Assembly: GCA_026545225.1 (NCBI GenBank)
Contig: CM048851.1
Location: 30,999,956-31,063,955 of the forward strand
Length of the DNA: 64,000 nt
Reading direction: 5' to 3'
Origin: Cornus controversa
Taxonomy: Eukaryota > Streptophyta > Magnoliopsida > Cornales > Cornaceae
Notes under the pieces: generated by a model
Database searches by the model: none
Told to the model about the DNA's origin: nothing
What the model saw: only the letters and a program-made list of their open reading frames with translations
Position numbers and translations under genes: made by a program
Shown here: positions 22,872 through 35,770 of the stretch, piece after piece
Position numbering within the stretch: the stretch's first letter is position 1
Layout of the letters: the number at the start of each line of letters is the position of its first letter

Positions 22872-23319
22872 TAGGGGTGCAAATTCTGTCCAAACTCGCG
22901 CACGCCGTTGATTAATCACGGTTGGGTGAATGACTTAAATAAATGGATTATAAAAAGGTCACTTAATAAAAAATAGTGTAATTAGCGGGTTGAGAGTAGG
23001 TACTCACTAACAATCCACTCAAACATAACTCTTTACTACCCACTCAAACATGATTCTTTACTGGAAGGTGGCTCAAATCACTCTCTCTTTTGCTCTCTCC
23101 CTTTTTACCTTCTTTAAACAACTCCCACAACTTATAAATTATATATATATGTGTGTATATATATAATACACAAACCATGTATGCGGGTTGGTGGGTCAGT
23201 ACGGATTGACTAGCCTATTTAATGTCTAACTTATTTATGACATATCGATAATGAATTATATACCCGTTTATGACTCGCCAATTTATTACTGGTCCAAAAC
23301 CACCCGCTTGTCACCCCTA
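22872..23319. mobile_element. Foldback repeat with TAGGGGTG ends
   Basis: Left end TAGGGGTGCAAATTCTG, right end TTGTCACCCCTA; reverse-complemented, the right end reads TAGGGGTGACAA. The interior is non-coding, with GCGGGTTG on one side and opposing CCACCCG blocks on the other. The end sequence differs from the GTGCAC family. Confidence 0.5.
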
Positions 23320-23773
23320 GTCTATTGCCTGAATTGTTGAAGTAGAATTGTCTATTAAGAAGATATAAAATGGCATCATATCACTTGAAAAAGAGAAGTA
23401 AAAGTTTAGCTAGAGAATAATATGTGATGAGAGATTTTGTGTTTCTGTTGTGTACGATTTACGTAACATAATACATCGTACATCGCTTACAAATTAGCAA
23501 TTTAAAATTGTTGCGTAAGTTATGTAACATAGTTGTTGCATAAGTGATGTAAAGTTATTGTATTTGAAACAAAATAGAAAGAAAAAAAAAAGTTAAATGC
23601 ACTTAGATAAAAGTTTCAATGTTTAGTTATGCCACATGTATGTGATATAACATATTCTAATCATTTTTCTTCATCATTACCATTAATTCGTCAAACTCTA
23701 ATTTGATATTTTTGGAGTTTTAAATATAGACACAGTAACAGTTATTACTGAAAGAAGTGAATCACTCTCATTC

Positions 23774-23825
<52 letters not shown>

Positions 23826-23890
23826 GATATTTTTGGAGTTTTAAAGATAGACACAAAGTTATTACTGAAAGAAGTGAATCACTCTCATTC

Positions 23891-23927
<37 letters not shown>

Positions 23928-24780
23928 ACGCATGCACACACAATTTATCCACACACAGTTATACAAAATAGTAGCGTCAAAGGAAAGACCAGCATTAGGT
24001 AAAAGTTTTTCTTTTCTTGCTGCATTCATTTCGCATCATGGGATATAAGATTTTAGAGTACACGTGACAAATTAGATATAATGAGTGTATTGTAAATATA
24101 TCAATTGCACTGTTTTACTTTAGATTGTTACAATAAGATTCTTTAATATTATATAAATATGGTATAATAAGAAAATTTGAATTTCACCTAATTCATGTCA
24201 TCACATGGGTGTTCTAAAGGTATTAAGAACACGGGATGGGTGCTTTTTTTTAATACGTTTTCATGTGTGATTGTTAACACTTTTTGACACGTGGTCAAGA
24301 TTTTTAAGGCTAGATCTTATTATATTCCATGGTTATGACTATGAACTCTCTGTAATAGAAATAAAAGTAGAAATAGAAATGAGTTCTTAATCTGAGTGGT
24401 CAAAGATCAATTTGGGTTTGAGAATAAAAATTTTGGATCATCATTACCAAGATAAGGGGTCGAGCTTACGACCAACTTATTGTCATGAATATCAATCCTA
24501 TTAGTTTAAAATGAAGTGGTTAAGGATACGAAAACTTTGGACAAGGATCTTCTCTAACCAAATCTCTCTCTTGAACTTCGTAAACCTCAATTCTGTGATT
24601 CAAATTCAGCCACACCATCATCTCGTTAAATTCAAATTTTAAATTTTTATTAATTACAACTGAATTGGTAAGTATTAAAATTGAATAACATGATGAGGTG
24701 ACTGAATCTGAATTGCAGGATTAAAGTATGTGGAATTCATGAGAGATATTTGCCTGGAGAAGATCCTTTTTCGAAAAAAA
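23320..24780. repeat. Spacer with a (TA)n-linked tandem duplication
   Basis: About 105-120 bp at 23698-23820 is repeated at 23821-23925. Both units start AATTTGATATTTTTGGAG, contain GAAAGAAGTGAATCACTCTC, and end in long (TA)n runs. Such runs readily promote slippage. The remainder to 24780 shows no gene. Confidence 0.65.
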
Positions 24781-24799
24781 TTGGTCATGGTAAGCAGTC

Positions 24800-25060
24800 T
24801 CAACCAACTATGACCTAAGAGAGTCACCTAAGAGAGTCATCTAAGGAGTCTCGACCAACTAGGGCCTAAAAGACTGGTGTAAGGAGTCTCAACCAACCAT
24901 GACTTAAGAGAGTCACCTAAGGAGTTTCCACCAATTATGGCCTAAGAGAGTCGCCTAAGGAGTCCCGACCACCTATGACCTAAGAGAGTCACCTAAGGAA
25001 TCTCAACCAACTATGGCCCAAGAGAGTGGCCTAAGGAGTCTCCACCAACCATGATCATGA
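24800..25060. repeat. Minisatellite, unit of about 40-45 bp
   Basis: Six to seven degenerate units built from GGAGTCTCAACCAACTATG, GCCTAAGAGAGTC and ACCTAA in head-to-tail order. No coding potential. Confidence 0.7.
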
Positions 25061-25419
25061 GTCTGGGCCAAGATAGGTTCAACATCTTCTTAGGTCATTG
25101 ACAAGGATTTCATCCGAATCAAAGTAGAGATCGACAACAAATTTCAAAGTCACGAGAACCCAAGAGTCAAGTTTGGAGACCAAGGAAACTTGAAATGGAA
25201 AGTTCGATTTGTTAATTTTTAAGATTCAGAGACCCAAAGCTGCAAATGGAAGTATCTCTCCTACTTCTGATGCAGAAAATCAGAATGGTCAGTGGGTCAA
25301 AGTAAAAAAATGGTAGGTGAAAAAAGCTCAAATTGGCTAGATCATCATAGATAATAACCTTAAAAAAATCTGAAACCTATAACTACAAATAGTCATGACA
25401 TGTAAGATATTTGACTAAC

Positions 25420-25740
25420 ACATGAGAAGGCCTTTAAACAGCCTCACAAGCAAAACATCCAGCACTAACATCTAACATGCCTTTGTTATTTATTTTCCTA
25501 ACACCGAGTCAAGATGTCTACAAATACTTAAGCAAGCCTCATAAGCAAAAGGTCCAGCACTAACATCTAACATGCCTTTTTATTTATCTTCCATAGCTTA
25601 TCTTAGATCAAGCAAAAGTTCCTGCACTAACATCAAACATGCTTTTTTATTTATCTTCCTTAGCTTATCTTAGATCAAGCAAAAGTTCCAGCACTAACAT
25701 CTAATATGGCTTTGTTATTTATCTCCCTTAGCTTATTTTA
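25420..25740. repeat. Tandem repeat, unit of about 63-120 bp
   Basis: Four copies of a block containing CCAGCACTAACATCTAACAT, then GCCTTTTTATTTATCTTCC, then TTAGCTTATCTTAGATCAAG, with the spacing longer between the first two copies. Non-coding. Confidence 0.65.
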
Positions 25741-26344
25741 GATGATAGCTTTTAGCTTCACAATTTTATCTTTTATGTCTATTTATATCTTTAGCTCATT
25801 AGCTTGTAGTTTAGTAGTTTTAGCTACTTGTACTCTAACTTCATAATTTTATCTTTCTATGTCTATCCACGGTCCTAATTTTATCTACTTGTACTCTATT
25901 TTCTTAACACCTTAGTTATCTAAATATAACTTGTTTCGCAACGTTAATGAAATCCATTTTATGTTGAATTTCATACCGCACTTCATTTCTAGTCTTGTTA
26001 TCAAGCTCTTATTTTCAACACTAAGACTCTGTCATCAAGACATTGAGAACCTAGTGAGGTCAAGCCTACTCTCTTCCGTGGCCTAATCTTAAGACGACAG
26101 ACAGTTTGAAATATAATAGTTTGCCTTACTCACATTTTTGTTCGATCGAAATATTGTCATGCTCGTACATCTTAACCAACTCATGTAACGAGCAAATTAA
26201 GCACACGATGGACATTATGAGCCAAACATAAATATAATTTGAACAAGAAAGCAAGGTTTTGCTCATTTTGGAAATAATAAGGTATTTGGAAATAATGAAG
26301 TTACACATGGTTCTTCACATGCTATATTTAGGGAGAGAATAGCT

Positions 26345-26792
26345 CATGGTAAGACTCCGTCCCCTGAAAAAATTTGTTAGTACATATGAAATGAGAGACG
26401 GTATGCAGTCCGCTTTGGAGACTTATTCTCAAATAACAACTTTGGATGAATTTTTGTTAGTACATATGAAGTGGGAGATGATATTCAGTCCGCTTTGGAG
26501 ACATTCCCAAATAACAACTTTGGATGAATTTTTGTTAGTACATATGAAATGGGAGATGATGTGCAGTCCACCTCGACCATTAGACCAGCTAGGCAATATA
26601 CTACTCCATTTACTGAAATTTAGGAGTATTTGGTGAATTGGAGACTTATTCTCAAAGAAGATATGAAATGGGGATGGTTTGCAGTCGACCTCGACCATTA
26701 GATGAGCTAGGCAATATACTCCATTTACTGAAATTTAGGAGTATTTGGTGAATTGGAAACTTATTCTCAAACTACATATGAAATGGGGATGG
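26345..26792. repeat. Tandem repeat, unit of about 70-110 bp
   Basis: Four to five copies of a block with ACATATGAAATGGGAGATG, then GCAGTCC or GCAGTCGACC, then GGAGACTTATTCTCAAA. The last unit contains TATGCAGTCGGCC, the very sequence at which the 13.3 kb duplication starts. Frames across it are repeat artefacts. Confidence 0.65.
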
Positions 26793-28065
26793 TATGCAGT
26801 CGGCCAGTCGGCCTCGACCATCAGGATGGATATCTAGATTCCATTTACTGAAATGCATAACATTGGATGTTGGAATAGCTTAGCTTGCTAGCTACACTTT
26901 CAGGATACCGTGGGTATTCATCACTCTCATCTCCTTAATTTCTTTATATTATTTTTGATTTAATTACAATTTCTAATATTTTCTCCTTTTTAGATATTTG
27001 TATAATGTTATTTGTGTAGATAGATATCTAGATTCTACTAAATTTTCCCTTCTTCTAGAAAATTCTTTCTTTTCTTTAAAATGTCTTCTATTTTGTTAGG
27101 TGAGTCTCATTATAATTTTTTTGATTTAATATATATTCTCTCCAATTTATATGCGGACCATTTTAAACAAATGTAATGTAATAATATATTGAACTACATA
27201 TTTTATAAAATTTTGATAATAGAAAGTGACTATTACTTCTCTCAGACATTTTTCTATTCATGTAAAAAAATTTGAATTTCACTTTTTTTTCGAGACATGA
27301 AACAAAAATAACATTATAATCACAAAAAACATGAAATTGCAATTACCAGTATATATATATATATATTATTGTAAACCTGTGTCACACCAAAAAAAATCAA
27401 TTATCATACCAATTATTAGGATAATTTCGAACGTTTTCCATTATCGTTAAAAATGTAAATAATGATAATAATAATAATAATAATAATAAAATTATAGTAA
27501 TGTAATATATGATACAATGTCCTAGTGGTCAAGTGTCGTGCATTAGTGTTGATGTGTGTGAGTGTAATAAGTGTACACGATGAGTTTGCAACAGGTGATG
27601 TGAATGTAAACTTACCTAAAATAAAAGGAAAAAAAATGACGTCAAAAATAGTAATGAAGGTTGTGGTGTTGGGGGCTTAATTAAAGTTTTCGTCTCATGG
27701 CTCCAATTGTATCGAGGCGGCCTGATGGTATATGAAAAATAAAAATAAAAATAAAAATAAAGCATGTTAGCTTCTTGGTTTATAATGGTCTTCTTCCATG
27801 TCCTATGCCAGACTTGAGGAGGTTCTAGGTTTAGGACACCCAACCATCTCTTCACAAGGTATCTTACTGTTGTAACATCTTTGCCACTAAAGGACACTCA
27901 ATGTTTGTTGGGTACTCCAAACTTGTTGGTTGTCATTCGTTTAGAAGGTGCTATTTTCTCAATACAAAAGAATATATATATATATATATATCAACAATCT
28001 TCTGTACTCCAAAATACTAGTAATAGCTCCTCCACTATTCATTTCTCTTCTTTTTCAGAAGCTCT

Positions 28066-28271
28066 TTAAATCTGAAAGTGGGTAGAGAACACAGAGGTCA
28101 GTTCATGAGTTGGCCCACACTCAATATGCATAGTGGAATAAAAAAGGACAATCAGACCAGGAATCAAGTCTTCCATGCTTTCTTGACAGCCAAACAGAGT
28201 GACCTTTTTTGGACAAAGCTGTTCATGCATCAATGATTCCATGCCATGGTTTTTCAAGGAAAGCATTTATA
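28066..28271. other. 206-bp block identical between duplicates (copy A)
   Basis: Starts TTTAAATCTGAAAGTGGGTA and ends AGGAAAGCATTTATA. By eye it matches 41380-41585 at every base, while both flanks differ quickly. Open frames exist on both strands, for example 66 codons on the minus strand, but none is recognisable. No function is assigned. Confidence 0.5.
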
Positions 28272-28362
28272 CATCTCACGAGGCACAAATTCAGGGTGGT
28301 AATTAAAAGTTATTGTGAAAGTCACAAAATTATAAAAGTAATGATTGGAGAAATGAAATCGA

Positions 28363-28437
28363 ATCACCGTAAGACAAAGTCTATGTGATCCATTACTGAC
28401 ACATGATGAAACCTGCGAACTTTGTGTCTTATTCGGT
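28363..28437. repeat. Small hairpin repeat, degenerate copy (copy A)
   Basis: Contains CACCGTAAGACAAAGTCTATG and, opposed, CTTTGTGTCTTATTCGGTAA. It is a decayed version of the perfect hairpin at 33925; its equivalent in copy B is at about 41680-41757. Confidence 0.5.
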
Positions 28438-30196
28438 AATACGATTTGTGAGAGAGAATTATTTTTCAATTATAAAAACTTATAAGATAGTTTAGATATG
28501 CATATGTTTATATTTGTGTTCTTTTGAGCCATTATAACAATAGTCCCAATTTAAGCATTAGGACCTATGTGATCCAACAACTTATATGCAAAATGAGTAA
28601 TACGGACCGGACCTTTTATCATTCTCTTAAAAGTTTTTTCATGCCACAATCAAATTTTCGAAAACCAAAGATACACTGTTGGTCCTTAATTTAAATTTAA
28701 GTCCGTCGAATCACAATGATTTACATTAATTTTTTCCTAGTGACAATAAATTAGATCATTCCATACAAGAGATGTGTAAGTTTTTTTTGGTATAATCTGT
28801 TCAAATCATGATGACAATTATTGCCATAATTTGGTGTCTTTAATTGTATATTTTATCCCTAAGAGTGTGCAAACTTGCATGCTAAACATAAAAAATTGAA
28901 AAATAATAATAAGAATACTAACTCTAAGGACAATACTAGCCCATTATAGACTTATAGTGGCATCTTTTTTTTTTTTTTTCATTTTTCTTTTTTTCTCATT
29001 GTACAAGCCTTTTTTGGCATTTGCATTATATATTACAGCTAACAAAACTCTTCCAACAATGCAAGTTTCCCTAAAATGATGTGTTGTAGATAGTTTCAAG
29101 ACCATTTGTGTAGAGATGTCATGTGTTTATGGATCAACTAGTATCAGTTAACCACAAGAACTGACATTTCTATAAAGGGTAAATTTATTATACAAAGGGG
29201 TTTAATCATTTCATTATATATATATATATATACACACAACAAATAATAGAAATTCTTCTGACTTATGAGGAACTTACAAGAGAAATTTAATTATTTGTTT
29301 TTTTTTTAAAAAAAAGAAATTTTGTTACCCAGTGTGATTAGTGATTACCATTAAGAAGGAGGAGTCAAATACAGAGCTAATCTTTTACTCTTGCTTGTTG
29401 ATTACTAGAATGCTAAGAGAAAAATCCAATACAGAGCTTGTTGATTTTTTTATTTTTTATTTTTTGTATTTTTTTTTATTGAAGAATTGACCTACTAGCT
29501 AGGTTTGTAAATACTAGATGCACGCAGTGACACGCAAACCATGTGCATAATTTAAAATGACTTCACGAACTTGTAAAACCTTTGAAGGTACTCTACTCAG
29601 GTTTCGGTTTGAAACTTGACATCTCAAATGGATATTTTCAAAATAGCTATCCAAAATTTTAAAATTCTACCAAACAAGAATTCTGTACTAGGCTCCATAA
29701 AATATTTTTTGAAAAATATTTTTTAATTTTTTTTGTTATTGATTACATATTTTAAAAAGAAAAATATTATACACGTAAAACATTTGCACACCATAATGTT
29801 TGGATTAAAACAACCAATTGTAAAAATATTAAATAAGTAACTTGATTAATATTATCAAACACCAAAAATTTTCAAAAATATTTACCTTCAAAACAAACGG
29901 AGCCTGAATAAAATAGAAACCGAATAGAAAAGAAAATGAAGAAGCCAACTTCATTAATGGGACCCACCCACCTGAGAGCAGAGAGCAAAATGAGGCCAAT
30001 CAATGAGACTGGTCAGATTGCTGAGACAGGCGTATTTGCAGTGTGGATAAAAACATAAACTTTGGGTGGTCAATGTATTGGAATTTCTTGCTGCTCTGCT
30101 TCAGTACTACTGCTTCCTCCACCTGAACTGATCTCATCTGATCATCCTATCTTTGTTGTCGACTGGTATATATATATATATATATATATACACTCC

Positions 30197-30228
<32 letters not shown>

Positions 30229-30827
30229 GGTCCTTCATCTTTTGGATGATCGAAGCCAGTTTCATTGTAGGTAAGGATGTCAATTTGATTCGTTCCTGTA
30301 GAGACTCACTTTGTGCAAAAATGGGCTAGTACTGTTCTAATTAGGTTAAACTTGATTTTTAAAACATGAGTCAAAATCTGTTTTACTCCGAATTCGTCCA
30401 GTTTTGCTTTAGAAATTAGAATATCCTTACATAAATATAATATTATTTGTGCTTTATTTTTTTCATTATTTTCCAACATTTGAATTTGTAAGAATAAGTT
30501 AACAAAATTTATCATTATAGTTGTCAAATGTTTTATTATGTTAAAACGTTTTTTAAAAATATATATTTTTTAAATTTGTTTATAATTGTATTTAGTTGTT
30601 TAGATTACATATTGGGAACTCTCCGTTGTTTTATTGTGATCATGTACAAATATTAAAGTGTGCATCTAATCGTTTGAAAGATACTTGTGTGAGTATTACA
30701 CCGTATCAAAATTTATTTTAAGCACATCACATGAATCAATCAAACTTTTATATTCTCTTTTGTTTTTTTATTTCATTTGACCAAATTAAACTATCATCTT
30801 TGACGGTCTCGTATAATTTTATTTTGG

Positions 30828-31684
30828 AGAAATTACTCTGACATCTTCTGAAGTTTGGTTTAATTACCCTTCGATTAAATTTTTTGCAAAATTACCCTGA
30901 CATTCTTATTTGACTAACAATTCATTAAACAAAATCACAAATAATATACAATTACAAAAGTACCCTCAAGTTATAATACTTTTGTGCAAAAATAACCTCA
31001 ATTTCTAATCATTTGACTGATATTAACATGCTATATATATAATTTTTTTCTCTATCAACGCCACACTAGTAGGGGTGCACATTGTCTAGTTTTGATATTT
31101 TTTGGAACCAAATCATATGATTCGGTTCCACTAAAAATGGAATCGAACCGTGAAAAACCACTTTGGTTTGATTTAGTTTCACGGTTCACCTCTAATATAT
31201 TATACTATAAATTATATAATATATATTAAATATAAGAGTATAAGACTAGACTATTAGTATATTATTATACTGGTTACACTTACTTATTTATGTTAATTTA
31301 TAATATTATAAATTATATAATATATTTTATATATAAACGGTTCGGTCCTCAGGAACATGAAACTGGAACTGAACCATCAATTTATGGTTCAAATATTCAA
31401 AATCGTGACCGAACTGGATTATAGAAATTGGACTGAACTGTTCGGTCCAGTTTGATTTTTTGTTTGGACAGATTTTTGTGCACTCCTAAGTATTATCGCC
31501 ATCGAAGATAGTTTGGCATTTTAATTTTTTTATGTTAATTGACTTTAATGAAGTTGACTGTCAATTAATAGGAGGGGTATTCGAAGTGAAATCAACCAAA
31601 CCTCAAAGAGATTGATCACTATATTTTAAGAACTTTAATTTAAGAGTAATTAAGAAAAAACTCATAAAAGGTCAGAGTAATTTA
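30828..31684. mobile_element. MITE-like element with AAATTACTCTGAC ends, itself interrupted
   Basis: Left end GAGAAATTACTCTGACATC; right end, reverse-complemented, GTAAATTACTCTGACCTTTT. A second foldback element (31071-31487) lies inside it, so the two are nested. In copy B only the right half survives (to about 45175), because the left half is replaced by the A-rich block. Confidence 0.5.
31071..31487. mobile_element. GTGCAC foldback repeat, copy 2 (copy A)
   Basis: Left end AGGGGTGCACATTG; right end TTTTTGTGCACTCCT, its inverse. Arms carry GATTCGGTTCC and ACGGTTCGGTCC around an AT-rich centre. Non-coding and non-autonomous. Confidence 0.6.
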
Positions 31685-32075
31685 CTCTTTTATTTTATGA
31701 TATATTAAGTTTTTTTTTTTTTACAGTTAAATCATTTTAATATTGGCTACATAGTGATTTAATTTGTGCATTATTTATGTTTTTAACAAAATATACTAGT
31801 TCATTTAATAATTAATCTTTTTTTATTGAACGAATTGTAAGACTCACGTGATTAAGTGAATGAACAACCACATCGATTATCATTCGATGATGATGATGAT
31901 AGAAAATAAAAAAATAAAGAAAACTAAACATACGATCATAAATGTTCATGGGCGCCTTAAGAGGTTGTCGGGTAATGATGCACCTGTAGAAGTTTTGTCT
32001 CACATTTTGATCATTTCCTAATAGTAAAGTCGACACTGTAGCAGGTGTTAGTGACAGTTGCCGTTTACAATTTGT

Positions 32076-32868
32076 CGAGATTTCAAAAAATTTGAGAGGT
32101 CCTAGGCGGACTTTCAAATGGAACCCTTTATACATAAAGTTTCGTATGCGCATAAATTTTATAGGAGTGCAAAATTTTTATCAAAATGAGATAATAAGCA
32201 CATAAAATATATTAATGTTGAAAATAAAAAAAATCTTGATCTTGGTGCTTTATAAATAGCACGATCCAATTCACATAAAAAAAATTAAAAAAAAATATTC
32301 AACACAACTTAGTCACAAAAATCAAATTTGAACTTCTTATCAAAGTAAATGTGATCGTCTTGCATTTTGAGTTGCAAAATTATCAATTAAAGTAAAGAAA
32401 GAAGAGGAAAAATGAGAGAAAATAAGTTAATTGATGCTAGCGTGAAGAAATAAGAAGAAAAATGAGAGGAAAATGTTGCTGCCGAGTGCTGACACGAAGA
32501 AAGAAGAAGAAACGAGTTATGACCTATGAGGAAAAAATAAGAAACAAAAAAAAAAAAAGGAAGAAAAAAATGTGCATAAAGTAATTGAACTAGTAAAATT
32601 TGTTTTAAAAAAAATGAGACCCAGTACCCTTTATCAGCAATAGTTAGTAAAAATATTTTTTTTTTAAAAATGAGGCCTATTAATTTTAGATGAGGCCCAG
32701 TAGTATTTCTTTTAAAAGAGGCCCCATTAGTATTTCTTTTAAAAGAGGCCCAGTAGTATTTTTTTAAATAAGGCCTAGTAGTACAGGTTGGGTAAAAATT
32801 GGGGGCCCTCCAAATTTGGGGGCCCTAGGCGACCGCCTGGGCCGCCTAGGCCCAGGGCCTGCCCTGGG
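32076..32868. mobile_element. Insertion present only in copy A
   Basis: Copy A has about 790 bp between CCGTTTACAATTTGT and GGGCCCACGTTTC, where copy B reads straight across (near 45540). The right end is GC-rich and palindromic (CCTAGGCGACCGCCTGGGCC, then CAGGGCCTGCCCTGG). Such GGGCC-rich ends occur in plant hAT-like non-autonomous elements, but I cannot demonstrate a matching left terminus or a target duplication. Confidence 0.5.
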
Positions 32869-33360
32869 CCCACGTTTCACTTTTTCACCACCACCGTTTG
32901 TATTTGAGTGACAAACTCACAGAGTTTGTTGGTATGAAAAATTTATAGTTTGTTATACAATTCTCTAATCATCTTATATTATTTTTGAGGGGGAAAAAAA
33001 TTGATAGCCCAACAGTTGGAAGGTTCTAAATCAAATTATGACCGGTCTTTTTAGAGTTATTTTGGTCAGATGGAAATTAATTAATAGTAGAAAGTGAAAT
33101 GAATAAATGAAATGATATTATTGTAAGTTCATTGAACTTTTTCAAGAAATTAAAGTTTTTCTGTGTTTTTTGTAAAAAAAATTTAAAGAGAAAATCATGT
33201 GTTTTTTGTAGGAATTTTTTTCCTCAAATTTGGTTTTTTTTTTCATGCTAACCGAACTTTTAAAGTGTTCAAAAAAATTTTCATTTCCTTTCTTTTCTAA
33301 CTATTTCTTTATAACGAAACGGAGCATTAAGAAAAATGATTGTCTCGCCGAAAACTAGGA

Positions 33361-33904
33361 CTGCAATTCGGGTGGGTTGGACAGGTTAGAGGGACAACTC
33401 GAGCTCAACTCATCATATGAAATGTTCAATCCTAACCTAATTCTAAATTGACCTCCAACCCTAATTACTCAACTCAAGCCCAACCTACCCTTAAATTTTT
33501 AAACTCAAATTGAAATTTTGGGTTAGAAAGTCAGGTTGCTTATATGGCAAAACTTCAAATTAAAAATTTAATGTGATATTGAGTTAGTGTTGAATTAGAT
33601 GACTTCCAAGCATACAAAAGTGTTAACATTTAATAAATTAAGATTTACACAAAAGAAGTTAAAAAGAAAAAGTGATCATAATTTGAATATTATATATAAA
33701 TATTTAAAATAAAAATATATATGAAAATAAAATTAGAATTTCGGTTTGGGTTAGGCTCAATTTGATAGCACTTCAACCCAAACCCAACCCTAATTAAGTT
33801 TGGGTTGAGATTTATCAACCCAAACACAACTCTAATTGCAAAAATGGTTGTCTAGGCCTATGAAAAATTGAATTAGATTCGGGTTGGCCCACCCAAGTTG
33901 CACC
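33361..33904. mobile_element. Foldback element with GGGTGGGTTGG ends (copy A)
   Basis: Left end CTGCAATTCGGGTGGGTTGG; right end, reverse-complemented, GGTGCAACTTGGGTGGGCCA. Internal CAACCCAAACCC repeats oppose GGGTTGG blocks. The copy B equivalent is about 46141-46690. Non-coding. Confidence 0.5.
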
Positions 33905-33924
33905 CATATAGAAAACTGAACCAT

Positions 33925-33979
33925 CGAATAAGACACAAAGTCTGTGGGCTCCATCGTGTAGGTTTTGTGTCTTATTCGG
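33925..33979. repeat. Perfect 15-bp hairpin (copy A)
   Basis: CGAATAAGACACAAA at 33925-33939 pairs perfectly with TTTGTGTCTTATTCG at 33964-33978 across a 24-base loop. Related hairpins lie at 28363, 41680 and 46712. Confidence 0.65.
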
Positions 33980-34665
33980 TTTTTACTTTCCCTATTATCA
34001 CTCTTTTTTTCGACATCAGTGAAAAAAATGAAAGGCTTTTTGTTTATTTTTCTATTCATAGCTAAATAATTTAATAGGATTTTGGATTGCCAAACCTGGA
34101 TTGTGTGGCCATTATGAAATTCAAATCACGTTGGTTTAGTTTCACTAAATTCTGATTTAGATCTTGAATCATTATTCCAAAGACCAAAAAATCCAAAATT
34201 TAGGTTAACTTTCAAACCTTGCATTTTTTTTTTGATAGTGTAACGTAATTTAAATTGCAAACTTTAGTGGGTGAATATTGAAAAGTTAAAATCATCTCAT
34301 ATTGACTTTCATCGAATTCTATTTTAGCTTTTAAGTTCTTATTCTAATCACTATAACAACCTAGGAAGAATTGATACTTCTACAAAAGTAACATATTTGT
34401 ATCGGATACTTCTACAAAAGTAACCTATTTGTATCTGATACTGATACTACTCAGATACTCTCGAATACGTGTCTGATAATTCCTAAATATATCCATAATT
34501 TTAAAATATATTTTTTATTTTTAACACGTATCTATACTTCATTAGAGATTGCTTCAAGAGACTTCTTTGTTTGTCTCAAGACACTTACATTAATAGAGTA
34601 TTTGAGCGGTTCTAAATACATCATTCCAAGGCCATTGACACTTCTATAGAAAAATTGATGCAAAT

Positions 34666-35770
34666 TGTAGAGACTGGGTCCAATTTTGACCAGTTTTCTT
34701 TTTATTCATTATTTTTTGTCATAAATGTATTTTAAATGATATTTAACATATTTTAGTGAAAAACATGTTTGTGAACTTGTTTAGAGGTTCTGGGAAGTTT
34801 TGGACAAATTTGAGAATTTTGGGTCGGCAGGGCCTAAGTGCAGGTCGGGGTAGGCTTGAAAATTCAGAAATTTTTTGAAAAATAATTAATTTTGGTTTAA
34901 ACCAAATGAAATGTTAAAAGAGTTAAGAAAGTGATTTCGAAACTGTATGAGATTTTAAAATCAAAAACGGAGGTCGGGATGGTACGTTAAGTGGTCTGAG
35001 GGCATTTCGGTCATTTCGCACTCCTAGATATTTTAAATATCTATATGCCGAGATTCTCTCATTCTCTCTTGACCCAGCAACTAGCCAGCTCTCTCCCTTC
35101 TCTCATTTTTTCATCTATCTCCATTCTTTTTTCATTTCGGAGACTTAAAGTTTGGATTCGAAAGTTGCCGGTGAAGGACAACTTGCAGTGCTTGTCAATA
35201 GTGTCTATATTGTCCAAAACTCAACTCTCCATTTCATTTGCTCCAAAAGTGTCTATATTGTCCAAGCTGGTCTTCCATGGGCCCCACCATGTATTTATAT
35301 ACATCCATCTACTCAAAATGTCCAAATCTTATCAAATCTGCATTAGAACTCAGAAAATCCCCAAAAGTGTCATGCAAAGTCCATTTTTGGGATCAAGTGG
35401 GGAAACAAGTGGGCAAGTGGCCAAGTTGCACAGTTTGTAATTTTTTGATTGTGCGAAATAGACATTTCACATAATCGAAGTTCGATAATGTGAAATGCCA
35501 CGTTCGATTTTGTGAAAAGGCTTCACTATTTCGATTGTGCGAAGCTTGCATTTCAATTTTGCGAAATGCCTTCCCAACTTGGACTGTGGATTTTAACTCT
35601 TCACTTGCACTTGCAATAGGAAGGATCATAGTTGATGGACATATCGGAATTTTCGAGACAAAACCTAAAAACGACAAAAATAAGAAAATAAAATAAAAAT
35701 ACCAATGTACACATAATTAAGGAATTAACATATACAATTAAGGAGGCTTGAATGTGCAATATTTAGCGCT
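34666..35770. mobile_element. LTR-derived-looking region with TTCGATTGTGCGAA motifs (copy A)
   Basis: Starts TGTAGAGACTGGGTCC and contains phrases typical of plant LTRs (ACGGAGGTCGGGATGGTACG, GGCATTTCGGTCATTTCGC) and a CT-rich leader near 35060-35130. It continues through a cluster of TTCGATTGTGCGAA motifs in both orientations (35445-35570). No internal retroelement coding region is nearby, so a solo LTR or LTR remnant is possible. The right end is not defined. It is repeated in copy B at about 47419-48537. Confidence 0.35.

Noticed and set aside
24800-25060. Regular repeat array resembling a CRISPR-like pattern
   Set aside because: Units are degenerate, have no unique spacers of constant length, and the context is plant nuclear DNA; a minisatellite explains it.
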